A program made the position numbers and the translations under genes. From assembly GCA_964629015.1 (NCBI GenBank), contig CAZVMN010000001.1, positions 383,424-447,423 on the forward strand: a stretch of 64,000 nt of DNA. Reading direction: 5' to 3'. The DNA comes from Oceanococcus sp964629015. Its GTDB lineage: Bacteria > Pseudomonadota > Gammaproteobacteria > Nevskiales > Oceanococcaceae. The notes beneath the pieces are model-generated. The model worked only from the letters and a program-made list of their open reading frames with translations, was not told the DNA's origin and searched no databases. Position 1 is the stretch's first letter. The number at the start of each line of letters is the position of its first letter. Positions 1-8,579 of the stretch are shown here, piece after piece.

Positions 1-779
1 GCAACGTCTCGACCGGAGAATGTGGCCTGCATAGGAACCGGCGAGACGGTCACGAATATTTTGGCTTTGGGGTTGTGTTCTTTGATCAGGCTGTAGATCT
101 TTTCCAGATTGTTCATGTTCTCGGCGTGAGACATGACGCGGAATTCGAATCGGTCCCCATCCAGAAGTTTGCGGCCCTCGCCATCATTGCGGCCGTACAC
201 CGGATTCAGATTGAGCATCATGCTGGTTTCCAGATCGAACCAGCCCTCAACCAAACCCAAGGTGACTGTGAAGACATTGGCCTCGAACGCCTGTGCGAAG
301 TAGCGTGTCAGGCCGGCCCTAAGGCGTTCCGCCTCAGCTTTGTCGACCGAACCGATAACCGGGTGTGAGTGCGGGTCAAGAAAGCGCCCAGGCTGGAGCT
401 CTAGGAAAGCCTCGTCGGGATACGGTGTTCCTGCCGCCCACTCGAGTTCGTGGAGGATGGATGCGGTGTTGTATCGATTGGCATAGCCCGCCATGATGTC
501 TTTGCCAACGAAAGGTTGTGTCAATCGCGACAATGCTTTCATGCCGGCTCTGTGGGCTGCGCGTTCGAGTCCACGCGCAAAGCAGGAGCCCATGGTAAAG
601 AGCGTGGCTGTTGGAAGAAACTTGGTGTGAATGTCGACGTGCGGCAGGAAAATGTCCTGCAGCCTATCTGGCATGAGTGACTTGCCAACCTGTTTATCTG
701 ATGTGGTGACCCAACGAGAATAAGGGCTGGATGAAAAATTTTCGCTGGCGGTTTTGTATGAATATTGAAACACGCTCAT
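1..779 (-). CDS. GSCFA-domain protein (3' end cut by window edge)
   Basis: An open reading frame runs leftward off the window from an ATG at 779, giving 259 residues with no stop. Around residues 50-60 it contains TMGSCFARGLE, the signature that names the GSCFA family (PF08885), whose members are thought to be SGNH-hydrolase-like and are often found in polysaccharide loci. An AAAGG-type ribosome-binding site precedes the ATG; a second in-frame ATG nine bases upstream sits too close to that site. It heads away from the Caps_synth and sulfotransferase genes and is probably the next gene of the same leftward surface-polysaccharide block. A role in modifying the glycan, for example adding or removing acyl groups, is only inference. 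Confidence 0.8.
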   Translation of the reverse strand, partial: MSVFQYSYKTASENFSSSPYSRWVTTSDKQVGKSLMPDRLQDIFLPHVDIHTKFLPTATLFTMGSCFARGLERAAHRAGMKALSRLTQPFVGKDIMAGYANRYNTASILHELEWAAGTPYPDEAFLELQPGRFLDPHSHPVIGSVDKAEAERLRAGLTRYFAQAFEANVFTVTLGLVEGWFDLETSMMLNLNPVYGRNDGEGRKLLDGDRFEFRVMSHAENMNNLEKIYSLIKEHNPKAKIFVTVSPVPMQATFSGRDV

Positions 780-821
780 GGGTGTCATCCTTTGATCTTT
801 TTTGTCGGCGAGCGCCCTTTC

Positions 822-1634
822 CTATAACGCTCGTTCGATTAGTGCCGCACGCATGGCCTTGATGGGGTAGTTGTATTCGGTACGCCAGTTAATTTTCTGA
901 ACGGCACAATCTGTCGTTTTAAGAAACTGGATCAGTTTTTCGACAGGCTTGGGCTGTCCTTCGTTGGATGCTTTCCCGAAAGAATGCACAAACGAGGCTT
1001 TTCGATGTTCTATGAGCACCGGGCTGCTTGCGAACAGCTTTGCCGCGTGATCGTCCGTTTCGAGCATTTTTGTGAAATGGTAGTGCCAAAGAAAATAAGG
1101 CGCGATACGGAAGGTATGCGAATAGGTTTTCGAAATAAAAAGTCGCCAGTTTTTTTCGATTTCGCGAATCGAATCAGGATGCTGAGGTAAAAGATGCTTG
1201 GGTGTAAGCCAGTATTTGCACAATGTCGCGTACTGTTGGCTCATTAAGTAACTGTCGCGGCGAGCGATCATGAACCAGTTGCTGATCGTGCGTCCGATTC
1301 TCGGAGAGTGAGGGGCTGAAAAGTCAAAAGAAACTTCGCTGGGCAACCAGCAGCGCAGCGGTATGACAGGTAGGCACGATGCATCCGCCCAAATCCCACC
1401 TTCGGTTGCCAGCAGTTTTGTCCGAAGCAGGTCGGATTTGAATTGGACCTTCATGCCCGAAAACACTTTTTCGGTGATGTCGCTTCCAATAATCCGTTGA
1501 ATGTCGGCATCATCGTACACGCGGATGTCGGCGTCGGGGTTCAGTTCACGCCACATCTGGATACAGAATCTGACGATTTCAGGGGCCTGATTTTCGCCCT
1601 GCGCCCAGCATAAATGCACGATATGCGGAATCAT
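822..1634 (-). CDS. Caps_synth / Gly_transf_sug-type glycosyltransferase
   Basis: The 270-residue protein resembles capsular polysaccharide synthesis glycosyltransferases that use a DXD-type metal site (PF05704/PF04488 group). Visible marks are the N-terminal MIPHIVHLCW strand, SDLLR at about residues 67-71 and GGIWADAS at about 79-86, matching the family's usual GGIWLDAT. It probably transfers a sugar from a nucleotide sugar in the cytoplasm. The start overlaps the stop of the sulfotransferase upstream by 4 bases, so the two are translationally coupled. The gene looks more AT-rich than its large neighbours, which may reflect recent acquisition. Donor and acceptor cannot be read from the sequence. 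Confidence 0.82.
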   Translation of the reverse strand: MIPHIVHLCWAQGENQAPEIVRFCIQMWRELNPDADIRVYDDADIQRIIGSDITEKVFSGMKVQFKSDLLRTKLLATEGGIWADASCLPVIPLRCWLPSEVSFDFSAPHSPRIGRTISNWFMIARRDSYLMSQQYATLCKYWLTPKHLLPQHPDSIREIEKNWRLFISKTYSHTFRIAPYFLWHYHFTKMLETDDHAAKLFASSPVLIEHRKASFVHSFGKASNEGQPKPVEKLIQFLKTTDCAVQKINWRTEYNYPIKAMRAALIERAL

Positions 1635-2422
1635 GGGACAAAACTCATAGATGACCAGGCGCGAATATTACGGCCCAGCCAATGTTCGAGACGCATTGTG
1701 TCCGCGCGAAGCACGCTTAGTATGTGCTCAAGACCGTGGCGGTCATTGCCAACGTCAGGGTTCTCTCGATTGCCCGCGTTGTGGGTGACGAATTTCGGCG
1801 CTTCAGGTGGTTCAGGTAAATCAAGAAACCGCCAGACTTCCGTCATGGAATGATGCGGCTGCTCCAAAAACTCTTCAAAGACCACGAGGTGAAACTGCTC
1901 GGGTCGGAAAACCTCCAGATATGCTTCGAGTTGGTACCAATACCTGCTTGTCAGGACAGCACTGGGGCCCTCTTCGCTGTTTAGAAAGTCCTGCAATGAA
2001 CCCTTGCAGCGACCTTTTGTGCGACTGTGATGATAGTTGGAGAGTATGCGCTCAACCGGGTTGCGCAAAATGTAAATGAATCGCATATCAGGGTTTTCAG
2101 CATGCATGCGATCTGGGATGTGAAATAATCTGCTGCGTCGACCGATCGTGTAGTAGGTTGATGCATCCCCAAACCAAAACTCGCCCTGATAGCCCTCAAG
2201 CATACGTTCATGCAGTAGCTGATAGCGTGATTCAATGGGGTCGCCATTGCGCTCCCAGAAAATCTTAGCGCGTTCCTCGCCAAGGAAAAATCCCGGTTCT
2301 TTTACGGGATTCGACATGAAAATATCGGGGTGCACCTTCAGGTACTCATGCAGGCTGGTGGTCCCAGATTTCTGTGCACCCATGATGATGAGATTGGGGC
2401 AGGGGTTCAGATCGTCGTTCAT
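1631..2422 (-). CDS. PAPS-dependent sulfotransferase
   Basis: The 263-residue protein has the two PAPS-binding signatures of the Sulfotransfer_1 family. The 5'-phosphosulfate loop GAQKSGTTSLHEYL is at about residues 15-28, and the 3'-phosphate motif ILRNPVERILSNYHHS is at about 118-133. It should transfer sulfate from PAPS to a hydroxyl or amino group, most likely on the glycan built by the surrounding glycosyltransferases. It starts 3 bases after the stop of the 2037-residue fusion gene and overlaps the next gene by 4 bases, so it lies inside one leftward operon. Base composition is visibly more AT-rich than the giant gene upstream. The acceptor sugar is unknown. Confidence 0.9.
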   Translation of the reverse strand: MNDDLNPCPNLIIMGAQKSGTTSLHEYLKVHPDIFMSNPVKEPGFFLGEERAKIFWERNGDPIESRYQLLHERMLEGYQGEFWFGDASTYYTIGRRSRLFHIPDRMHAENPDMRFIYILRNPVERILSNYHHSRTKGRCKGSLQDFLNSEEGPSAVLTSRYWYQLEAYLEVFRPEQFHLVVFEEFLEQPHHSMTEVWRFLDLPEPPEAPKFVTHNAGNRENPDVGNDRHGLEHILSVLRADTMRLEHWLGRNIRAWSSMSFVP

Positions 2423-2425
2423 TTA

Positions 2426-5400
2426 TTACGCGGTTTCGGCACGAAAAATCAGCAGGCGACGGGTGTCATAGCACACCGTTTCGCTGGCATAGAGGGCTTG
2501 ATCGGTTGGCGTCAGGCCGTGTGTGCTGAGTTGTTGCGACCAGCGATCCAGGGCATCACCATGCTGGCCAACACTCAGCACCAGTTCGCCTTGCTGGTTC
2601 AGGACGCGGGCCAGCTCGGCGCAGGCTGTCGGGTGGTTGAGGACAGCGCAATCCTGGATCACGACGAGCGCCAGTGCGTCCGTTGCGGTGTCCAGCTGGC
2701 CTTTTTGCTCAAGTTCGCAGGTGATTTCATCGCTGCTCAGGCGACGGCCCTGAAATGACTTGCTCCAGAACGCCTCCAGACAGGGGTGTGGGTTGATCCA
2801 CAGCGCGGGCAGGCGACGGTAGGTCAGCAGACCCTCGGCCAGATAGCGGTACAAGCTGCGATGAGCCGGTTGCGCGCCGCAATTCGGGCAGCTGTGGTAG
2901 TCGGGGCTGAGATGGCGCGGAGCGGACCATTCGCAGATGTTGCAGAAATGGATCTCGCGCTGGCTGATGGCGTGCAGGCGCGGCAGGTCCTCCAGGCGCG
3001 GGGGGTGGATGACCTTGATGTGTTCATCCACGCGCGACCAGATGTTGGGCACGGTCTTGTTGAACAGTGCCAGTACGCTATCGACTTGGCCCAGTTTCCA
3101 GCCACAGCTTTCGACGTAGTAGCTGTATTCCACATCGGTGTAGCTGTGCGGCACCTGCTCGCTGAAACCGCCAATTGCGTCGTACATGGCCCGGCGCATG
3201 ATGAATAGGCCGCCCTGAACATGCTTGAACAGGCGCTCGGGGTTCTGCCGTGCGAAATCCTGATTGCGGAAGTCGGCAAATTTGGCAATGCCGTCAGGCA
3301 ATTGCGCACCGGTCAGGTAGGTTGGGCTGTAACCGGTTGAGCCGGCCAGGCCCACCTCCGGGTGGGCGTCCATGTAGTCCGCCATGTCGCTTTCCCAGCC
3401 GTCGGCCAGGGCAAAGCCCTCCTTGCCGCACACGTAGATCACGTAGGGCGCGCGGCCCTGATCGGCGGCGGTGTTGGTGCCGGGGCCGACGAAGGTGTTG
3501 TCGCCGCGATGGATCACTGTGACGTTGTTGCGCTTGCGTTGCAGGTCGAACAGGAACGCCACCACATCGGGTTCACTGGCGTTGTCGCAGATGCTTAGGT
3601 GGAAGTTGCTGCGGGTGTGTGCGAACAGGTGAGCCACAATGGCTTCGAGTTCGGCGACGTTGTTCCAGCTGACGATGACGATGTCGATGACTTCGTCGCG
3701 CCATTGACGTAGCAGGTTGCGGGTCAGTCGGCGGTTGTCATGTCGGCGTAGGACCGCATTGCGGCCGTTGACGCTGAGTCCAAGGATCTGTTCGCTGTCG
3801 AGCCCGGCGAAGCGGCGTATGCCGTCGGCCAGCGAGTGTGGATCATTGGCGTTGACCATCAGCCCGGTGACGCCGTCCTGGACCAGATCAGGAATGCTCG
3901 CGATCTGGGTGGTCAGCACCGGTGTGCCGGTGGCCATGGATTCCAGCAGCACTGTGGGTATGCCATCCATGTCGCCGCTGGCGGTGCGCACCGATGGGCA
4001 GGCAAACAGATCATGCCGGTCCAGCACGTCGACGATTTCGCCGTAGCCATTCAGGGCCCCGTGCAGGCGACAGTGGGTCAGGCCCAGCTCGGCAATCATC
4101 GCCTGCAGGCGCGGCTCTTCGTCGCCATAGCCGTAGATGTTGATTTCAATTGCTTCATCGCGCAGCAGGTCGGCGGCGCGGATCAGATCGTGTAGACCTT
4201 TCTTCTCGGTCAGGCGGTGTATGGCGCAGACTTGCAACGGCTCGCCTTGCAGGCGCTGGCGAGGTGGGCGGTAGCGGAAGCGGGTGGTGTCGATGCTGTT
4301 GGGGTTGATGTGCAGCTTTTCAGCTGGCACGCCGCGCGCTAGCAGGAAGTCCCGATGGAAACGCCCCAGGGTGAACACCGCCTTGCACAGCGGGGCTTGG
4401 GTGATCTCACCAATCCGGTTGAGGCGATCGTTATCGTATTTGAAGATGTCCTGGGCGTGGGCAATGAAGGTGAATGGAATATCGGCCTGTTCGCAGGCAG
4501 GCCAGACCATGTCGGTGACGGTCGGATAGGTGAAATGGGCGTGCACCAGGGTGCGTTGATGTGCGCGCAACTGCTCGGCCAGTTCTGCCGGACTGCTCAC
4601 ACGTTGCCAGCCGATCTCGAAATCCGGCTTGAAGTCGGCATGCGGGGATTGGCGACAGAACACCATGACGTCGACGTCGGCAGCGACCAGCTCGCGCAAC
4701 TCGTTGAGCACAAAGGTTTCTGATGGCACCGGGAAATGCCAGCAGAAATAAGCCAGGCGCAAGGGGGCAGGCGCTTGCGGTGGGTTGAAACGCGGCGCCG
4801 GCAGAACACGAGGCCAGGCCGGTGGTTCATGGGTCTGGTGCAGATGCTGGTAGGCCGCTTGCAGGGCCTGCACGCCGACCTCGCGTCCATAGCGCGCCTG
4901 CATGGCTTGACGCCCGGCCTCTCCCATACGTTCCAACAGGCCCGCTGTCGTGCACAGCTGCTCCAGCGGCTCAATCGCATCGCGCCAGTGACCGTGGCGG
5001 ATGACCCAACCACTCTCATCGGCGTCGACCAGGTCCTTGGCCGCGCCCAGGTCGTAAACGATGACCGGACGGCGCGCAGCCAGCCCTTCGGCCACCGTGC
5101 GACCAAAGGATTCGGCGAAATGGGATAGGTTCATCACCACATTGACCTGTGCCAGGGCGTCCTGCGGTGAGTCCTGATAACCGACAAATTCCAGGTTGTC
5201 GCTGAGCTCACCCGCCTGCTGACGCGCCCGCAGCGCGGCGACTTCCTCGTTGTCCGGGCCGATCAGTTTGAAGCGCAGTTGCGGCAGTTGTTCGGCGCAG
5301 GCGGTCGCGAGCTGGGCGAAGTCCTCCAGGCCTTTTTTCGCGATGTTGCTGCTGATCAAACCCACGCTAAGCGTGCCGTCCGCGGCGCGCTGGTTGGGCA

Positions 5401-8400
5401 GGTCCAGGGCCTGCATATCGAAGGTGTTGGGCACCACGAAGGTGGCGCCGGGCTTGTCGAACTCGGCCGCGCTGTGACGCGAGTTGGCGATGATGCAATC
5501 CGTTTCCGCAGTGACCTTGGCCACGATCTCATCCGGGGGCAGGCCCACCATACGGCTCAGCCAACTGTCGTCGTGCACGCTTTCGCGCACGTGCGTGGCA
5601 CAGGGGATGCCCAGTTCGCGCGCGGCGATCAGCGGTTCACGCACGACGATAGTGTTGACATGAACCAGCGCGATCTTGTGCCGGATCATATAGGCCTTGA
5701 GGCCATCGATAGCGGCGGCCTGTGGCGCTTCGCCACGGCGCCAGTAGCGATACGGAATATGCGCCGTCTGACAGCTCAGCGGTGTGAGTTGGGCCAGATA
5801 ATCCGGGTTGGACTTGGGCACGACCACGTGCACGTTGTAAGGCAGCTCGGCCAGCAGGGCGAGGATGTCGATGAAGCTGCGCTCGCCACCAAACAGTTGC
5901 CCATGTGCGGCATGCGCACAGATCAATACGTGCGGCCAGTCCGGGTTGATGGGGCGTGAGCTCGGCTGGCTGGTGACTGTGATGGGACAACGCGCTGCCG
6001 CGATCTTCTCTGCGGCGGCGCGTGGCGCACGGCCCTCTTTTTGGCCGTATTCGAGGTAGTGACGGAACGCGCATACAGCGTTTTCGGCCACGTCAGGGTA
6101 TTCGCTGAGATACCAGCTGGAATCGAAGGTTGGCCCGGGATCGCGTCCTTCATCCAGACCGTGATACAGAAAATGCATCAACGGGTTGGCGCCGGCCTCG
6201 CGCACGTCAGGGTTACGGGCCAGATACCAGTCGGTGTCGAACCAGGGTGATGGATCCAGGCCCGCTTGCCAGCCGCTGTGCAGGTAATGGACGAGAGGGT
6301 CGGGTGCATCAGACTTTCCACGGGCCAGCTGGCGCCAGTAGTGATCGGCTGAACACAGCGGATTTGGGTCTCGGCCTTCGCGCTGGCCGTGCTCGACAAA
6401 ATGACGCAGCGGGTTGATCCGAGCCTCGCGGACATCTGGGTTTTGTGCCAAATACCAGCCATTCCACAACAGCGGTGAGGGATCGCGACCTTCTTGCCAG
6501 CCCAGGCTCAGATAGTGATCCAGCGCGCCCAAGTCGGCTTCAGCCACATCCGGGTTTTGCCGCATGTACCAGGCGTCGTCAAAGTATCGATTGGGGCTTA
6601 GGCCCTGGAACTGTCCCTCGCGCAGATAATGCTCCAGTGCTGATTGACCGGGCTTGAGCGCTGGGCCCTGCGCGGCATACCAGGCGGGCTTGAACAGCGC
6701 GCTGGGCGCGCGGCCTTCCTGGTGCCCCGTCAAGAGGTAATGCAGCAGCGGATTGGTGTCGCTCGCGGCAACATCGGGGTTTTGTTGCAGGTACCAGTGC
6801 GGATCAAACAGCCAATGCGGCGAACGGCCTTCGCGCCAGCCGACCAGCAGCCAATGCCAAACAGGGTGGGCCGCAGCCTCGATCAGGTCGGGCTGGGTAT
6901 GCAGATACCAGGGCAGATCAAACAACCCGCTGGCCAGCAGCTGGCGGGTTTGGGTGCGTAATGCGCGGCGTTGGCGCAGGCTCAGCTTGATCCCGCAATA
7001 GCGCCGCGGAGGCAGCGTATCCTGCTCGAAGTTGACGTTGCGGTACATGCTGCCGCGGTGTTGCAGCAGCGTGGTGATGGCTTCGCGGCGCTGGCTTTCG
7101 CGTTGGTTGGCTTGCAGCGCTTTATGTTGCTCGCGTAACTGCTTCAGAGTCGCTTGTTGCTGGCGGCTGGTCTGTTCTGCTTGCTGCAATGCTGCGCCTT
7201 GCTGGGCGTGCGCACCCTGCAGGCTGTGCAACTGACTTTGCAGATGCTTCTCCCGGCGCCGTTGTTGTGCAAGCGCCTCTCGACGTTCCAGGGCGACCTG
7301 CTCAAGGCGGTCGATCTTGCTCGCCCGTTCTTGCAACTGTTGACGCAATGAGTCGGTATCTTGTTTGCTTCTTTTTAGCGCATCGCGTAATTCTTCAACT
7401 TTTGCGATGCGGTTTTCCAACGAAGCTCGTGTGGTTTGCAACGCCTCAAGCCGCTGTTTGGCCAGCTGTTCCAGCGATTGGACCTTGTCAACACGGTCTT
7501 CGAGTTTGGCTTGGACTTCGGCAAGTTCCTCGCGTCGCTGGGTGGCGAGCGCATCCAGCGATTGCACCTTGCTGGCTCGTTCGGCCAGCTGCTCGCGCAG
7601 CGCGCGGGCTTCATCGGCATGTTGCTGTTTGAGTTGCATGCGCTGACGCAGCTCGTCGCCAAAGGCGTGGCCGTAGCGCGCATCGGCGGCATTGAGAGCG
7701 GCGCGGATTTCGTCCAGCGTGCTCAGCGCCAGGTCATCATTGGGGCTCTCAATCAGGCGTTTGAGTGCCTCCCAAGTGCGCTTGATGTCAGGGTCCAGGC
7801 CGGGTTCCGTATCCAGGTCCTGCTCGTCGGCTTTTTGATGCTGATGGGCGGGATTGAGAAAACGGTTGATCTGTTCGCGCGTCGCATCATCCGCTGGTGC
7901 AAGGTCCAGCTTCAGCGTTGTGTTGAGCTGCTCCAGCGCTTGCTCCCAGTCGCGCAGCAGATCGGCATAATCCAGCCACACACGGGGCAAGCCGCGGCTG
8001 TGATATTCCGCATCCAGTACATGACGCAACCACAGCAGGCAGGCTTTGTCGCGATGAAAACCGTCGCGCCGGGTCAGCGAGCGGGCCACTTCCAGTGGGT
8101 GGCGCAGCGGCAACACGCATTGGAGGTTGGTGTCGAACTGCTCGAAAACCGGTTGCCACTGGGGCAACAGGCGACACATGCGTGGGTCCTTGAGTACGAA
8201 CAGTGAGGATTGCTCGAAATCCTCGCGCAGCTGAGCGCAGGCCTGTTTGCGCCATGCTTCGAGCGCATCTGCCGGAGGTGGGTGCTGGTCCAGGTTGCGC
8301 CAGTCATCCCAACACGAGCCGGCCGCCTGCAACAGGTCGTCGTTGAGCAGACAGACATCGCGGGATTCCCAGAAGCCTTCGGCGTTGTTGTCGGCCAGGG

Positions 8401-8539
8401 CGTCCATCAGGTTTGCTGGCAGGGTTGCGCCGAGCAAGTTCAGCCAGCGCGTGGTGGCGGAGGTGCCACTGCGGTGCATGCCCAGCACCAACAGGCTTGT
8501 CCGGCGGGTCTTGGCTGACAAGGATACAGCGCTGTTCAT
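2426..8539 (-). CDS. Giant multidomain sulfotransferase-glycosyltransferase fusion, 2037 aa
   Basis: One unbroken frame encodes, in order: a sulfotransferase domain (residues ~14-235; P-loop LGMHRSGTSATTRW and PLRHPLEVARSL); a long coiled coil (~265-490) with a roughly 28-residue periodic unit of the type ERASKVQSLDALATQRREEL; eight NPDV/HYL/EGR repeats (~536-840); a first GT4 glycosyltransferase (~865-1235; ESFGRTVAEGLAARRPVIV); a second GT4 (~1260-1615; GIPTVLLESMATGTPVL); a GT2-like domain (~1618-1855); then two CxxC pairs (FCNIC, SCPNC, ~1866-1888) and a methyltransferase-like tail. The ATG at 8539 is preferred; the frame stays open to 8620, but that extension overlaps the upstream gene and is Cys-rich and unlike the family. 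It is probably a cytoplasmic multi-step glycan assembly enzyme. The substrates are unknown. Confidence 0.88.
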   Translation of the reverse strand: MNSAVSLSAKTRRTSLLVLGMHRSGTSATTRWLNLLGATLPANLMDALADNNAEGFWESRDVCLLNDDLLQAAGSCWDDWRNLDQHPPPADALEAWRKQACAQLREDFEQSSLFVLKDPRMCRLLPQWQPVFEQFDTNLQCVLPLRHPLEVARSLTRRDGFHRDKACLLWLRHVLDAEYHSRGLPRVWLDYADLLRDWEQALEQLNTTLKLDLAPADDATREQINRFLNPAHQHQKADEQDLDTEPGLDPDIKRTWEALKRLIESPNDDLALSTLDEIRAALNAADARYGHAFGDELRQRMQLKQQHADEARALREQLAERASKVQSLDALATQRREELAEVQAKLEDRVDKVQSLEQLAKQRLEALQTTRASLENRIAKVEELRDALKRSKQDTDSLRQQLQERASKIDRLEQVALERREALAQQRRREKHLQSQLHSLQGAHAQQGAALQQAEQTSRQQQATLKQLREQHKALQANQRESQRREAITTLLQHRGSMYRNVNFEQDTLPPRRYCGIKLSLRQRRALRTQTRQLLASGLFDLPWYLHTQPDLIEAAAHPVWHWLLVGWREGRSPHWLFDPHWYLQQNPDVAASDTNPLLHYLLTGHQEGRAPSALFKPAWYAAQGPALKPGQSALEHYLREGQFQGLSPNRYFDDAWYMRQNPDVAEADLGALDHYLSLGWQEGRDPSPLLWNGWYLAQNPDVREARINPLRHFVEHGQREGRDPNPLCSADHYWRQLARGKSDAPDPLVHYLHSGWQAGLDPSPWFDTDWYLARNPDVREAGANPLMHFLYHGLDEGRDPGPTFDSSWYLSEYPDVAENAVCAFRHYLEYGQKEGRAPRAAAEKIAAARCPITVTSQPSSRPINPDWPHVLICAHAAHGQLFGGERSFIDILALLAELPYNVHVVVPKSNPDYLAQLTPLSCQTAHIPYRYWRRGEAPQAAAIDGLKAYMIRHKIALVHVNTIVVREPLIAARELGIPCATHVRESVHDDSWLSRMVGLPPDEIVAKVTAETDCIIANSRHSAAEFDKPGATFVVPNTFDMQALDLPNQRAADGTLSVGLISSNIAKKGLEDFAQLATACAEQLPQLRFKLIGPDNEEVAALRARQQAGELSDNLEFVGYQDSPQDALAQVNVVMNLSHFAESFGRTVAEGLAARRPVIVYDLGAAKDLVDADESGWVIRHGHWRDAIEPLEQLCTTAGLLERMGEAGRQAMQARYGREVGVQALQAAYQHLHQTHEPPAWPRVLPAPRFNPPQAPAPLRLAYFCWHFPVPSETFVLNELRELVAADVDVMVFCRQSPHADFKPDFEIGWQRVSSPAELAEQLRAHQRTLVHAHFTYPTVTDMVWPACEQADIPFTFIAHAQDIFKYDNDRLNRIGEITQAPLCKAVFTLGRFHRDFLLARGVPAEKLHINPNSIDTTRFRYRPPRQRLQGEPLQVCAIHRLTEKKGLHDLIRAADLLRDEAIEINIYGYGDEEPRLQAMIAELGLTHCRLHGALNGYGEIVDVLDRHDLFACPSVRTASGDMDGIPTVLLESMATGTPVLTTQIASIPDLVQDGVTGLMVNANDPHSLADGIRRFAGLDSEQILGLSVNGRNAVLRRHDNRRLTRNLLRQWRDEVIDIVIVSWNNVAELEAIVAHLFAHTRSNFHLSICDNASEPDVVAFLFDLQRKRNNVTVIHRGDNTFVGPGTNTAADQGRAPYVIYVCGKEGFALADGWESDMADYMDAHPEVGLAGSTGYSPTYLTGAQLPDGIAKFADFRNQDFARQNPERLFKHVQGGLFIMRRAMYDAIGGFSEQVPHSYTDVEYSYYVESCGWKLGQVDSVLALFNKTVPNIWSRVDEHIKVIHPPRLEDLPRLHAISQREIHFCNICEWSAPRHLSPDYHSCPNCGAQPAHRSLYRYLAEGLLTYRRLPALWINPHPCLEAFWSKSFQGRRLSSDEITCELEQKGQLDTATDALALVVIQDCAVLNHPTACAELARVLNQQGELVLSVGQHGDALDRWSQQLSTHGLTPTDQALYASETVCYDTRRLLIFRAETA
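6020..6934 (-). repeat. Eight tandem NPDV/HYL/EGR repeats within the giant gene
   Basis: Eight consecutive units of about 37-38 residues follow the pattern FDxxWYLxxNPDVxxx, then NPLxHYLxxG, then xxEGRxPxPL. Several units are degenerate: one reads QGPALKP in place of NPDV and another QLARGKSD. The units link the coiled coil to the first GT4 domain. The same repeat occurs in the 1058-residue glycosyltransferase at 9599-12775. Similar units are known in glycosyltransferases and in some secreted proteins; their role is not established, and scaffolding or glycan binding is a guess. Confidence 0.85.
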
Positions 8540-8579
8540 CACGCGCATTCTACCCAATTGGCTGGTCGCACAGGTCTGC

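Noticed and set aside
5279..5959. 226-residue plus-strand open frame inside the giant gene region
   Set aside because: Antisense to the first GT4 domain, low-complexity and His/Gln-rich in a manner typical of shadow frames.
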